Shown here piece by piece: positions 44,813 to 53,517 of a stretch of DNA of 64,000 bases (positions are counted from its first letter, which is position 1; every line of letters begins with the position of its first letter). Under the pieces are notes generated by a model that saw only the letters and a list, made by a program, of their open reading frames with translations, was not told the origin of the DNA and did not search any database. A program made the position numbers and the translations under genes. The DNA is from Frankiaceae bacterium (GTDB taxonomy: Bacteria; Actinomycetota; Actinomycetes; Mycobacteriales; SCTD01), in assembly GCA_016650445.1 (NCBI GenBank), contig JAENVS010000021.1, positions 1-64,000 on the forward strand. Direction: 5' to 3'.

Positions 44813-45349
44813 TTGAAGAAGCTTGCACTCGTCGGCCTCGCCGGCGCGCTCGCCGCTGTCGGCATCGCCGCCCCCAGCGTCGCCGGCGGCAACAAGTACG
44901 CCATCGGCTCTGACACCCGCGACTGCGGCGGTGGCGACAGCGTCACGCTGAACGGCCCGCTGCACCTGTGGCCGCCGAACCACAAGTTCGTTTCCGAGCC
45001 CGTCACCGCCCTCGACGGCACTGCCGGCGCCGAGGAGACCCTGGTCATCACGCCGACGAGCGAAGACGTCGCCGGTGGCGACGGCGGAACCCAGCACGAC
45101 CCGGACACAAACGCTTCGTCTGAGGACGGCACCATCGTCGGCACGGACAACGGCGCCGATGGAAAGACGGCTGCCCTGGAGCTCCGCTCCGAGCGCTCGG
45201 GTAAGGGCACCGGCCGCGTTTACACCATCGCCTGGAAGGCGACGTTCGACAACGGCACCAAGACGTGCCAGTCCGGTGCTGACGGCCAGACCCCCTTCGA
45301 GATCGACGTGCCGCACGACATGGGCGGCGGGGCGGACTGGAAGAACTAA
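44813..45349 (+). CDS. Secreted protein with LWPPNHK motif
   Basis: 178 aa. The TTG at 44813, with AAGGAG 5 bases upstream, begins a signal peptide (LKKLALVGLAGALAAVGIAAPSVAGG). The mature part has DCGGGDSVTLNGPLHLWPPNHKFVSEPVTAL; the LWPPNHK phrase recurs in exported beta-sandwich (HYR/Big-type) domains. Three Cys residues and many Asp/Gly/Thr residues suggest a compact, perhaps metal-binding, surface protein. The 250 bases upstream, between this gene and the divergent MoxR gene, hold its promoter but no clear hexamers. A lipoprotein gene follows after 10 bases. Confidence 0.72.
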   Translation: MKKLALVGLAGALAAVGIAAPSVAGGNKYAIGSDTRDCGGGDSVTLNGPLHLWPPNHKFVSEPVTALDGTAGAEETLVITPTSEDVAGGDGGTQHDPDTNASSEDGTIVGTDNGADGKTAALELRSERSGKGTGRVYTIAWKATFDNGTKTCQSGADGQTPFEIDVPHDMGGGADWKN

Positions 45350-45359
45350 CGTCTGCACC

Positions 45360-46148
45360 ATGACGTTCCCGAAGGGCCGGTGGGGTTTCCCCGCCGGCCC
45401 TTCGGCTGTCTTGGCGCTGCTGCTGCTCACCGGCTGCGCCATCGGCGGCGACCTGCCCGACACCAGCGATACCCCACGCCGCGACCTGGCCGGTCGCCCG
45501 GCGGCGCCCGCATCGGACTCAACGGCTCCCCCGCCTTCGGGCGCAGCGACCCCGCTCGGCGCTTCCGCGGACGCGTCCGCGCCAAGCGCGGGGACCGGCC
45601 GCACACCAGCCGGCGCCGCGTCCGCCGTTCCCGCGGGAACGGCGCAACCCGCCGCAACCGGGGCGCCGGCTGCGCCGTACAAGACGATCGTCGTCGTCGA
45701 CGACCGGGGTGGCGATGCCGGCAGGGACGGTCCGCCGTACGCGGATCTGCGCCGGATCACGATCGACGACAACGGCAGCTCAGCCAGGGTGACGGTGTCG
45801 CTCGCGGGTCGCCTGCCGACCCGCGCCGCCGACGGTGAGGCCATCGGCATCGGCGTGCACTTCTACCGGACGGTTAGTCAGTTCGAGAGCGATTACCAGC
45901 TCTTCGCCGACGGGGGCCCCGACGGCTGGTTCGCCTACTTGCACACGCCGAAGGGCTTCGTCCGCTACCCCGGCACCTTCGAGCTGACCGGCGACGGCCT
46001 GCGCTTCACCGTCCCCTGGTCGTCCCTGGCGAACCGCACCGAGGGCACATTCTCAGCGTTCGACGACTGGACCCAGCGCCGCACCACCGGAAACGCTGCG
46101 GCGAACGACCGCGCGCCACTGCTCGGCAACACGTCGTACGCACGCTGA
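45360..46148 (+). CDS. Hypothetical lipoprotein
   Basis: 262 aa. Lipobox LLLTGC (Cys at about residue 26), then about 80 residues of Ala/Pro/Ser/Thr-rich spacer. A C-terminal beta-rich domain of about 150 residues follows (DLRRITIDDNGSSARVTVSLAGRLP, GIGVHFYRTVSQFESDYQLFADGGPDGWFAYLHTP, TFELTGDGLRFTVPWSSL), reminiscent of sugar-binding or DOMON-like sandwiches, but I cannot name a family. ATG at 45360 sits 10 bases after the secreted protein's stop, so the two are probably one operon. Confidence 0.78.
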   Translation: MTFPKGRWGFPAGPSAVLALLLLTGCAIGGDLPDTSDTPRRDLAGRPAAPASDSTAPPPSGAATPLGASADASAPSAGTGRTPAGAASAVPAGTAQPAATGAPAAPYKTIVVVDDRGGDAGRDGPPYADLRRITIDDNGSSARVTVSLAGRLPTRAADGEAIGIGVHFYRTVSQFESDYQLFADGGPDGWFAYLHTPKGFVRYPGTFELTGDGLRFTVPWSSLANRTEGTFSAFDDWTQRRTTGNAAANDRAPLLGNTSYAR

Positions 46149-46166
46149 CGCACGTACGGTTACGTC

Positions 46167-47177
46167 GTGCCGCAACGCCTGGGGAAGTCGCTGATCCGGC
46201 TCCCGCACGGTGACTCGTCGCCCCAGCTGGCGGTGCTTCAGCGGATGCTGCTGGCGCTCGGCGCACTCCTCACGGCCGCGCTGGTCGTCTACCTGGACCG
46301 CAAGGGCTACCGGGACATCAACGGCGACGGCATCTCGGCGCTCGACGCGATCTACTACACGACGGTGTCGCTCTCGACGACCGGCTACGGCGACATCGCG
46401 CCCGCAACACCGTCGGCACGGCTGGTGAACGTCCTGGTCATCACGCCCCTGCGCGTGCTGTTCCTGATCATCCTGGTCGGCACCACGCTCGAGGTGCTGA
46501 CGGAGCGCACGCGCGAGCAGTGGCGCCTGCAGAAGTGGAGAAGACGGGTGCAGTCGCACACGGTCGTCGTCGGGTACGGCACCAAAGGTCGGAGCGCCGT
46601 CCGGGCACTGATCTCGGACGGCACCGACCGCCAGCAGATCGTCGTGATCGACCCGGACGCCGGACAGGTCGCCGAGGCCAACACCGCGGGCATCACGGCC
46701 ATCCACGGGGACGCCACCCGCAGGGAGATCCTCGTGATGGCGGAAGTGGCCGAGGCCTCGCGGGTCATCGTCGCCGCCCAGCGCGACGACACCGCTGTTC
46801 TCGTGACCCTCACGGTCCGCCAGCTGAACCCGACGGCCAACGTCATCGTCGCGGTCCGCGAGGGCGAGAACGCGCCCTTGCTCACGCAGAGCGGGGCCAA
46901 CAGCGTCATCGTCTCGTCGGAGGCGGCCGGCCGCCTGCTCGGGCTATCCGCGACCAGCCCCGCCGCCAGCGAGGTGTTCGAGGACCTGCTCGTGCCGCAC
47001 AACGACCTCGAGATGGTCGAGCGCGACCTGCTGCCCGGGGAGGCGGGCCGGTCCGCGCGCGAGAGCAAGGACCTGGTCATCGCCGTGCTTCGCGGAGGCA
47101 AGCTGCACCGCTTCGGTACGCCGGCAGCCGAGCGACTGGAGACCGGCGATCGCGTGGTCGCCGTCCGGCACGCCTGA
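46167..47177 (+). CDS. Potassium channel with RCK/TrkA domains
   Basis: 336 aa. Two membrane segments flank a pore loop with selectivity filter TTVSLSTTGYGDIAP. An RCK N domain follows (VVVGYGTKGRSAVRALISDG, VVIDPDAGQVAEANTAGITAIHGDATRREIL) and a TrkA-C domain at about 250-335. The dinucleotide-binding motif GxGxxG is GYGTKG. It forms a ligand-gated K+ channel in the cytoplasmic membrane. GTG at 46167 is 18 bases after the lipoprotein gene. Confidence 0.93.
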   Translation: MPQRLGKSLIRLPHGDSSPQLAVLQRMLLALGALLTAALVVYLDRKGYRDINGDGISALDAIYYTTVSLSTTGYGDIAPATPSARLVNVLVITPLRVLFLIILVGTTLEVLTERTREQWRLQKWRRRVQSHTVVVGYGTKGRSAVRALISDGTDRQQIVVIDPDAGQVAEANTAGITAIHGDATRREILVMAEVAEASRVIVAAQRDDTAVLVTLTVRQLNPTANVIVAVREGENAPLLTQSGANSVIVSSEAAGRLLGLSATSPAASEVFEDLLVPHNDLEMVERDLLPGEAGRSARESKDLVIAVLRGGKLHRFGTPAAERLETGDRVVAVRHA

Positions 47178-47208
47178 GGGCTCCCACTTCAAGGGCTACG
47201 GTGCGACC

Positions 47209-47967
47209 ATGACTGACAAGACGAGCTACCTGCCCGGCGAGCCCCTCTGGATCGACCTCGGCAGCCCCGACCTCGATCGGTCCGTGGCCTTCTACGGCGC
47301 ACTGTTCGGCTGGACGGCGACAGAAGGTACGCCGGAGTTCGGCGGTTATCGCAACTTCCTCTCCGACGGAAAGAACGTCGCCGGCCTGATGCCGCTCATG
47401 CAGCCGGGCCAGCCGCCGGTCTGGACCAGCTACATCTGCACCGACGACGCCGACAAGACGACCGCGCTCGTCACCGAGAGCGGCGGCACCGTGCACGCGC
47501 CGCCGATGGCGGTCGGGACCCTTGGTCGGATGGCGCTCTACACCGACCCGGTCGGCGCGTTCTTCGGCGTCTGGCAGCCCGGCGAGCACATCGGCGCCGA
47601 GCGCATCGACAGCGAGGGCACCTTCACCTGGACCGAGCTGTCCAGCCGCGACCAGTCGGCTGCGCATCCCTTCTACGGCGCGGTCTTCAACTGGGAGCCG
47701 CAGGTGGCTGAGGGCTACACCGAGTACCAGCTCGGCGGCCGCTCGGTGGCCGGCTGCATGGACATGCCGGAGATGGTCCCCGCGGAGGTGCCGTCGTACT
47801 GGATGCCGTACTTCGCGGCGTCCGATCCGGATGCGAAGGCGAAGCAAGCAGTCGAGCTTGGTGGGGAGATTCTCGTGCCGATGATGGACTTCCCGGGTGG
47901 CCGGTTCGCCGTCGTGCAGGACGTCCACGGCTCGACGTTCGGGCTCCTGGACCTCGCTGAGCACTGA
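47209..47967 (+). CDS. VOC family protein (two glyoxalase-like halves)
   Basis: 252 aa made of two vicinal-oxygen-chelate modules: residues about 10-120 (LWIDLGSPDLDRSVAFYGALFGWTATEG ... LYTDPVGAFFGVWQPGEH) and about 135-250 (FTWTELSSRDQSAAHPFYGAVFNWEP ... DVHGSTFGLLDL). Similar actinobacterial proteins are annotated as glyoxalase or hydroxylase-like; metal ligands are incomplete (Asp/His in DLG, no clear His-Glu pair), so the activity is unknown. It lies 31 bases after the channel gene and 15 before the dehydrogenase gene, all on the plus strand. Confidence 0.88.
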   Translation: MTDKTSYLPGEPLWIDLGSPDLDRSVAFYGALFGWTATEGTPEFGGYRNFLSDGKNVAGLMPLMQPGQPPVWTSYICTDDADKTTALVTESGGTVHAPPMAVGTLGRMALYTDPVGAFFGVWQPGEHIGAERIDSEGTFTWTELSSRDQSAAHPFYGAVFNWEPQVAEGYTEYQLGGRSVAGCMDMPEMVPAEVPSYWMPYFAASDPDAKAKQAVELGGEILVPMMDFPGGRFAVVQDVHGSTFGLLDLAEH

Positions 47968-47982
47968 CCTAAGGTCGGCGGC

Positions 47983-48846
47983 ATGAGAGTCGCCTTCCTC
48001 GGACTGGGACGCATGGGCGTCCCGATGGCCCAGCACGTTCTCAAAGCCGGTCACGAGCTGGTCGTGTGGAACCGCACGCCCGGGAAGGCCGGCGACCTCG
48101 TCGCGGCCGGCGCGCAGGAGGCGAAGACACCGGGCGACGCCGCGGCGGGTGCTGACGCGGCCGTGCTGATGCTGTTCGGTCCCGAGAGCGTCCGGGCGGT
48201 GCTGCCCGAAGTCGCCCGCGACGGGCTCCTGATCATCGACGGCACGACGATCGGCCCGGAGGCGGCGCGGGAGTTCGGGCGGCTGGCGAAGAGCAAGGGC
48301 GCGAGGTACGTCGACGCGCCGGTGGCCGGATCGGTGGAGCCGGCCACGGCGGGGACGCTGGGAGTGCTCGCCGGTGCTGACGAGTCCGATTGGGCGGACG
48401 CCCAGCAGCTCCTGCACCTCTGGGGTGATCCGGAGCGGGTCCGGCGCATCGGTCCGGTCGGCAGCGGCAGCGCCCTGAAGCTCGTCGTCAACCAGGGCCT
48501 TGGCGTGCTCGCGGCCGGGCTCGGTGAAGCGCTGCTGATGGCCGGCCAGCTCGGCCTGGACCGCGAGGTCGTGCTCGACGTCCTCGAGCAGGGTGCCTAC
48601 GGGTTCACCGTGAAGCAGAAGCGCGAGCTGCTGGCGAAGGGCGACTTCACGGCCACCAGGTTCTCCGTCGACCTGCTCGCGAAGGACCTGGCGCTAGCGG
48701 TGAACGCAACCCGGGACGCCGATCTCGAGGTGACATCCGCCGCTCTCTCGGCGGCGCTGCGCACCATCGAAGCCGGGCACTCCGGCGAGGACTACGCGTC
48801 CGTCATCGGCCACCTCGCCGACGAGGGCGAAGCCAACTCGCACTAG
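47983..48846 (+). CDS. NAD(P)-dependent beta-hydroxyacid dehydrogenase
   Basis: 287 aa, 3-hydroxyisobutyrate-dehydrogenase type. NAD(P)-binding motif [33 protein letters not shown]; the conserved [22 protein letters not shown] segment (substrate site); the catalytic Lys in [25 protein letters not shown]-terminal helical domain. The substrate may be a small hydroxyacid such as 2-hydroxy-3-oxopropionate or succinic semialdehyde. Stop overlaps the convergent proA stop by 4 bases. Confidence 0.9.
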   Translation: MRVAFLGLGRMGVPMAQHVLKAGHELVVWNRTPGKAGDLVAAGAQEAKTPGDAAAGADAAVLMLFGPESVRAVLPEVARDGLLIIDGTTIGPEAAREFGRLAKSKGARYVDAPVAGSVEPATAGTLGVLAGADESDWADAQQLLHLWGDPERVRRIGPVGSGSALKLVVNQGLGVLAAGLGEALLMAGQLGLDREVVLDVLEQGAYGFTVKQKRELLAKGDFTATRFSVDLLAKDLALAVNATRDADLEVTSAALSAALRTIEAGHSGEDYASVIGHLADEGEANSH

Positions 48847-50099
48847 CCGCGGACATGCCCGTCGCCGGTGACGACGTAGGTCGTGCTCGTCAGCTCCGGT
48901 AGCCCCATCGGCCCGCGGGCGTGCAGCTTCTGCGTCGAGATGCCGATCTCGGCACCGAACCCGAACTCACCACCGTCGGTGAACCGCGTCGATGCATTGA
49001 CCATCACGGCGGCGCTGTCGAGTGAGCGGATGAAGCGCCGCGCCTCGTCGACATCGCGGGTGACGATCGCCTCGGTGTGGCCACTCCCCCATCGCCGGAT
49101 GTGCGCGACGGCTTCCTCCAGCGAGTCGACGACGCCGACGGCGAGATCGAGCGAGAGGTATTCAGCTGCCCAGTCGTCGTCCGTGACAGCGACGGCCGCG
49201 TCGTCATATCCCGCCGCCCGCTCGTCGGCGTGCAGGGTGACGCCCTTGTCCTGCAAGGCCTTCACGGCCATCGGGAGGAAGTCGGCGGCGACCGCCTCGT
49301 GCACGAGCAGGGTCTCCGCGGCGTTGCAGACCGACGGCCTGGTGGTCTTGGCGTCGACGATGATCGCAACCGCTTTGTCGAGGTCGGCGTGCCGGTCCAC
49401 GTAAACCGTGCAGTTGCCGACGCCGGTCTCGATGACCGGCACCTTGGAGCCGTTGACCACGGCCTCGATGAGGCCGGCACCGCCGCGCGGAATCAGCACG
49501 TCGACGAGACCCCGGGCGTCCATCAGCGCCTGCACGCTGTCGTGATCGGTGCCCGGCACGAGCTGGATGGCGTGTGCCGGCAGACCCGCGGCGGTGGCGG
49601 CTTCGGCCAGGACGTCGACGAGGACGGTATTGGAGCGGTACGCGCTGCCGGAGCCGCGCAGCAGCACGGCGTTGCCGCTCTTCACGCAGAGCCCGGCGGC
49701 GTCGGCGGTGACGTTGGGCCGCGCCTCGTAGACGATGCCGACGACACCGAGCGGCACGCGCACCTGCCGCAGCTCGAGGCCGTTGGGCAGTGTCGAGCCG
49801 CGCACCACCTCTCCGACCGGATCGGGCAGGGTCGCGACGTGACGCAGCCCGTCCGCCATGGCTGTCACGCGCGTGGCGTCGAGCGACAGCCGGTCGAGCA
49901 TCGCCTCGCTCGTCCCCGACTCGCGGCCGGCGGCGACGTCCTCGGAGTTGGCGGCGAGGATCGCGTCGGTCGCCGCCTCGAGGGCGTCCGCCATCGCGTG
50001 CAGCGCGGCGTCCTTGGTCTTGCGCGGCAGCGGCGCGAGTGCGGCCGCCGCCGTGCGTGCCTTCTCGGCAACCTCGCGGACCTCGTCGACGACGGTCAT
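48843..50099 (-). CDS. proA: Gamma-glutamyl phosphate reductase
   Basis: Second enzyme of proline synthesis, reducing gamma-glutamyl phosphate to glutamate semialdehyde with NADPH. 418 aa aldehyde-dehydrogenase fold. Family phrases: [62 protein letters not shown], the active-site Cys in [12 protein letters not shown], and [33 protein letters not shown]. Complete. Twenty-one bases after proB, forming obgE-proB-proA. Confidence 0.97.
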   Translation of the reverse strand: MTVVDEVREVAEKARTAAAALAPLPRKTKDAALHAMADALEAATDAILAANSEDVAAGRESGTSEAMLDRLSLDATRVTAMADGLRHVATLPDPVGEVVRGSTLPNGLELRQVRVPLGVVGIVYEARPNVTADAAGLCVKSGNAVLLRGSGSAYRSNTVLVDVLAEAATAAGLPAHAIQLVPGTDHDSVQALMDARGLVDVLIPRGGAGLIEAVVNGSKVPVIETGVGNCTVYVDRHADLDKAVAIIVDAKTTRPSVCNAAETLLVHEAVAADFLPMAVKALQDKGVTLHADERAAGYDDAAVAVTDDDWAAEYLSLDLAVGVVDSLEEAVAHIRRWGSGHTEAIVTRDVDEARRFIRSLDSAAVMVNASTRFTDGGEFGFGAEIGISTQKLHARGPMGLPELTSTTYVVTGDGHVRG

Positions 50100-50120
50100 G
50101 TCAGAAGAGTACGGCGAGGG

Positions 50121-51197
50121 TCAGATCAAGACGATGTCGTCGCGGTGGACGACCTCGCGCAGGCCGAGCTCGCGGGTGGAGCGACCGAGGAGCGCGGGCA
50201 GCTCGGCCGCGTCGTAGGCCACCAGGCCGCGCGCGACGGCGACGCCGTCGGGACCCACGAGCTCGACCGGGTCGCCGGCACCGAAGTCGCCGTCCACTGC
50301 AGTGACGCCCGCAGGCAGCAGCGACAGCCGTCGCTCGACGACTGCGGCTACAGCGCCGGGATCGAGGGTGAGGCTTCCTCGGGGCGTCGACGCGTGTGCC
50401 AGCCACAGCAACCGGCCGCTGCTGCGACTGCCGGTCGGCGCGAACAGCGTGCCGCCCTCGCCCTTGAGCGCAGCTGCAGCTGACGTCGCGGCCGCGAGCA
50501 GCACCGGCACACCGGCGGCCGTCGCGACAGCGGCCGCGTCGACCTTGCTCGCCATGCCGCCGCTCCCGAGCGTCGAGCCGGTGCTGCCGATGTCGAAGCC
50601 AGCGATGTCGCCCGGTCCGCTGACCTCGCTCACCAGGCGCGAGCCTGCCTTGCGCGGGTCGCCGTCGTACAGGCCGTCGACGTCGGAGAGCAGGACAAGG
50701 GCGTCGGCGCGGACGAGGTGCGCGACGAGCGCGGCGAGCCGGTCGTTGTCACCGAACCGGATCTCCTCGGTGGCGACGGCGTCGTTCTCGTTGACGACAG
50801 GTACGACGCCGAGCGCGATCAGCCGCTCGAGCGTCGTCTGCGCGTTGCGGTAGTGCGAGCGGCGTACGACGTCGTCGGCGGTGAGCAGCACCTGGCCGAC
50901 CGTCCGGCCGTGCCGTCCGAACGCCGAGGCGTAGCGCTGCACGAGCAGCGACTGGCCGACGGACGCCGCAGCCTGCTGCGTCGCGAGATCGCGCGGGCGC
51001 TTCGGCAACCCGAGCGGCGCGAGGCCGGCGGCGATAGCACCGCTGGAGACGAGGACGAGCTCGCCACCACGTGCGGCGAGGACGTCGACCAGCGCGTCGA
51101 GACGATCACCGTCGAGACCGCCGGCGGCCGTCGTCAGCGACGACGAGCCGACCTTGACGACGAGCCGCTTCGCACCGGCAACGGCCTCGCGCGTCAC
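50121..51197 (-). CDS. proB: Glutamate 5-kinase
   Basis: First enzyme of proline synthesis; phosphorylates glutamate and is normally inhibited by proline. 358 aa. Amino-acid kinase domain ([88 protein letters not shown]) plus a C-terminal PUA domain (about 270-350, [19 protein letters not shown]). GTG at 51197 overlaps the obgE stop as GTGA; the upstream open frame is inside obgE. Confidence 0.96.
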   Translation of the reverse strand: MTREAVAGAKRLVVKVGSSSLTTAAGGLDGDRLDALVDVLAARGGELVLVSSGAIAAGLAPLGLPKRPRDLATQQAAASVGQSLLVQRYASAFGRHGRTVGQVLLTADDVVRRSHYRNAQTTLERLIALGVVPVVNENDAVATEEIRFGDNDRLAALVAHLVRADALVLLSDVDGLYDGDPRKAGSRLVSEVSGPGDIAGFDIGSTGSTLGSGGMASKVDAAAVATAAGVPVLLAAATSAAAALKGEGGTLFAPTGSRSSGRLLWLAHASTPRGSLTLDPGAVAAVVERRLSLLPAGVTAVDGDFGAGDPVELVGPDGVAVARGLVAYDAAELPALLGRSTRELGLREVVHRDDIVLI

Positions 51198-52636
51198 GTG
51201 TCCTCGAGCTTCGCGAGCAACTCGTCCTTGTCGAGGCCCATCCGCTCGGCGCGACGCAGGTCCTTCTGCAGCCGGCGCTCCGCGGCGCCGACCCGGTCGT
51301 CGTTCTCGAACCGCGCGTCCTGGCCACGCATCCCGGAGGCGAACTCCTCCATCTCCGTGGGCTCCCAGTCGAAGGACACCTCGCCGATCGTCACCTCGCA
51401 CCCCGGTGTCGCGCCGGCAGCGGCTAGCGCCTTCTCGACGCCGAGGCGCGCCAGCCGGTCAGCGAGGTAGCCGATGGCCTCCTCGTTGGCGAAGTCTGTC
51501 TGCACGATCCAGCGCTCGGGCTTGGGCCCGCTCACGACGAAGCCTTGGCCCTGCTTGTGCACGGTGAAGCCGAGGTCGTCGACGGCCGTGGGCCGAAGGA
51601 CGATCCGGGTGGCTTCCTCGACCGGCTTCGAGGCGCGGTCGGCGGCGACCGTCTCGGCCAGCGCGTAGGACAGCTCGCGCAGGCCCTCTCGCGTCGCCGC
51701 GGAGAGCTCGAACACGCGCAGCCCACGGGCCTCGAGGTCGGGCCGGACCATGTCTGCGAGCTCACGGGCGGCGGGCACATCGATCTTGTTCAGTACGACG
51801 AGGCGCGGCCGGTCGGACAACTTGGTCTTGTACTGCTCGAGCTCGGCCTCGATGACGTCGAGGTCGGTGAGCGGGTCGCGGCTCGGCTCCTCCGTCGCGC
51901 AGTCGATGACGTGCACGAGCACGGAGCAGCGTTCGACGTGCCGGAGGAACTCCAGGCCCAGCCCCTTGCCCTGGGAAGCACCTGGGATCAGTCCCGGTAC
52001 GTCGGCGACGGTGAACGTCGTACCGCCTGCCTCGACGACACCCAGGTTGGGGACGAGCGTCGTGAACGGGTAGTCGGCGATCTTCGGGCGGGCCGCGGAC
52101 AGGGCCGCGATGAGGCTGGACTTGCCGGCGCTCGGGAAGCCGATCAGCGCGGCGTCGGCGACCGACTTCAGCTCAAGGACGACGTCCTTCTTCTCGCCCG
52201 GCTCGCCGAGCAGGGCGAAGCCGGGGGCCTTGCGCTTGCTGTTGGCCAGCGACGCGTTGCCGAGCCCGCCGCGGCCGCCCTGCGCGACGACGTACCGGGT
52301 GCCTTCGCCGACCAGGTCGGCCAGCTGGTTGCCCTGCTCGTCGTACACGACCGTGCCGTTGGGCACCGGCAGCTCGAGGGTGCCGCCGGTCGCGCCGGAC
52401 CGCATGTCGCCCATGCCGAACTTGCCGCTGGTCGCCTTCTGGTGCGGGTGGTAGTGGTAGTCGAGCAGCGTCGTCGTGTTGTGGTGGACGACGAGTACGA
52501 CGTCGCCGCCGTTGCCGCCGTCGGCACCGTCAGGACCGCCGAGCGGCTTGAACTTCTCGCGGCGCACGCTGGAGCAGCCGTGCCCGCCGTCGCCGGCAGC
52601 GACGTGCAGCACGACGCGGTCGACGAACGTGGTCAC
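51194..52636 (-). CDS. obgE: Obg-family GTPase ObgE/CgtA
   Basis: Essential GTPase in 50S ribosome assembly and stress control. 480 aa. N-terminal glycine-rich Obg fold ([43 protein letters not shown]), G domain with G1 [11 protein letters not shown]3 [11 protein letters not shown] and G4 NKID. The C-terminal OCT domain ([27 protein letters not shown]) and an actinobacterial charged tail complete it. Start GTG 52636. A hairpin lies between rpmA and this gene. Confidence 0.97.
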   Translation of the reverse strand: MTTFVDRVVLHVAAGDGGHGCSSVRREKFKPLGGPDGADGGNGGDVVLVVHHNTTTLLDYHYHPHQKATSGKFGMGDMRSGATGGTLELPVPNGTVVYDEQGNQLADLVGEGTRYVVAQGGRGGLGNASLANSKRKAPGFALLGEPGEKKDVVLELKSVADAALIGFPSAGKSSLIAALSAARPKIADYPFTTLVPNLGVVEAGGTTFTVADVPGLIPGASQGKGLGLEFLRHVERCSVLVHVIDCATEEPSRDPLTDLDVIEAELEQYKTKLSDRPRLVVLNKIDVPAARELADMVRPDLEARGLRVFELSAATREGLRELSYALAETVAADRASKPVEEATRIVLRPTAVDDLGFTVHKQGQGFVVSGPKPERWIVQTDFANEEAIGYLADRLARLGVEKALAAAGATPGCEVTIGEVSFDWEPTEMEEFASGMRGQDARFENDDRVGAAERRLQKDLRRAERMGLDKDELLAKLEDT

Positions 52637-52659
52637 TTCTTGCCTCTCGAAAGCACGAA

Positions 52660-52686
52660 GGGCGGGTCCGGCATGCCGGCCCGCCC
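52660..52686 (-). terminator. Hairpin between rpmA and obgE
   Basis: Arms GGGCGGG-T-CCGGC (52660-52672) and GCCGG-CCCGCCC (52675-52686) form a 12-bp stem with one bulged T. On the minus strand it is followed by TTCGTGCTTTC, so it may partly terminate rplU-rpmA transcription before obgE. Confidence 0.6.
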
Positions 52687-52706
52687 TGTCGTGAAGTGCT
52701 CCGGTC

Positions 52707-52961
52707 TTAGGCGACCGGGACGATGTTGACGGTCTTGCGGTCGCGCTTCTTGCCGAACTTGACGGCGCCCGGCGCGAGCGCGAACAGCGTGTCGTCGCCG
52801 CCCCGGCCGACGTTGTCGCCCGGGTGGAAGTGGGTGCCGCGCTGACGGACGATGATCTCGCCGGCCTTGACGACCTGGCCGCCGAAGCGCTTGACGCCGA
52901 GGAACTGCGCGTTGGAGTCGCGACCGTTGCGCGACGAGCTCGCGCCCTTCTTGTGAGCCAT
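52707..52961 (-). CDS. rpmA: 50S ribosomal protein bL27
   Basis: 84 aa. [65 protein letters not shown] is a full bL27. The N-terminus is Ala-His-Lys-Lys directly after Met, with no cleavable extension of the kind found in Firmicutes; it reaches the peptidyl-transferase centre. Start ATG overlaps the rplU stop by one base (TAATG). Confidence 0.98.
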   Translation of the reverse strand: MAHKKGASSSRNGRDSNAQFLGVKRFGGQVVKAGEIIVRQRGTHFHPGDNVGRGGDDTLFALAPGAVKFGKKRDRKTVNIVPVA

Positions 52962-53338
52962 TACTCGTCGCCCTTCGCTTCGGTGGTGGCAGTCTCGGCC
53001 GCGGTGTTGCTGGCTGTGGCGGCCTTCTTCTCGGCGCCGATCCCGGTCACGCGGATCTGGGTCAGCGACTGGCGGTGACCCATCCGGCGCCGGTAACCGG
53101 TCTTGTTCTTGTAGGCCATCATGCTGAGCTTCGGGCCCTTGGTCTGGGCAACGACCTCACCGGTGACCGTGACGCCCGCGAGCGCCTTCGCGTCGGTCGT
53201 GACGTCAGCGCCGTCGACGACGAGCAGCGCCGGGAGGGTGACGCTGGCACCGGCGTCGCCGGCGAGCTTCTCGACCTCGACGACGTCACCGACGGCGACC
53301 TTGTACTGCTTGCCGCCGGTCTTGACGATGGCGTACAC
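52961..53338 (-). CDS. rplU: 50S ribosomal protein bL21
   Basis: 125 aa. [71 protein letters not shown] is typical. The C-terminal Ala/Thr/Glu-rich tail of about 25 residues is an extension seen in actinobacteria. GTG at 53338 with GAGGAG about 8 bases upstream; the longer frame adds 13 unlikely residues. Transcribed from the promoter at 53409-53438 and followed by rpmA. Confidence 0.97.
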   Translation of the reverse strand: MYAIVKTGGKQYKVAVGDVVEVEKLAGDAGASVTLPALLVVDGADVTTDAKALAGVTVTGEVVAQTKGPKLSMMAYKNKTGYRRRMGHRQSLTQIRVTGIGAEKKAATASNTAAETATTEAKGDE

Positions 53339-53408
53339 GGTGGAGCTCCTCGTAGTGGGCTTGGAGTCGAAGGGCACGTCGGTACGACGCGCACACGGCG
53401 ACCCGGAG

Positions 53409-53438
53409 AGAATACCGGACCCCGCGTCGGGCGTCGAA
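53409..53438 (-). promoter_or_regulatory. Predicted rplU promoter
   Basis: On the minus strand TTCGAC (53438-53433) and TATTCT (53414-53409) are 18 bases apart. The -10 and spacing are identical to those of the rpsT promoter candidate. mRNA would begin near 53402, about 64 bases before rplU. Confidence 0.5.
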
Positions 53439-53455
53439 CCGCGGATGATCTTGCC

Positions 53456-53511
53456 GATCTCGGAGTCAGCGGGCCGACACGCCGGCGTGTCGACCCGCTG
53501 ACTCCGAGATC
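53456..53511. repeat. 56-bp near-perfect palindrome between rne and rplU
   Basis: Each arm is 28 bases: 18 exact bases (starting GATCTCGGAGTC), one C/A mismatch, and nine exact bases to the centre (CGACACGCC/GGCGTGTCG), with no loop. It begins 7 bases after the rne stop. It is likely to end rne transcription and/or protect its 3' end, but lacks a T tract on the rne side and is unusually long. Confidence 0.75.
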
Positions 53512-53517
53512 AGCCGA

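Noticed and set aside
43922-45850. 642-codon minus-strand frame over MoxR and the exported proteins
   Set aside because: Arg/Pro/Ala-rich shadow of three genes in other frames.
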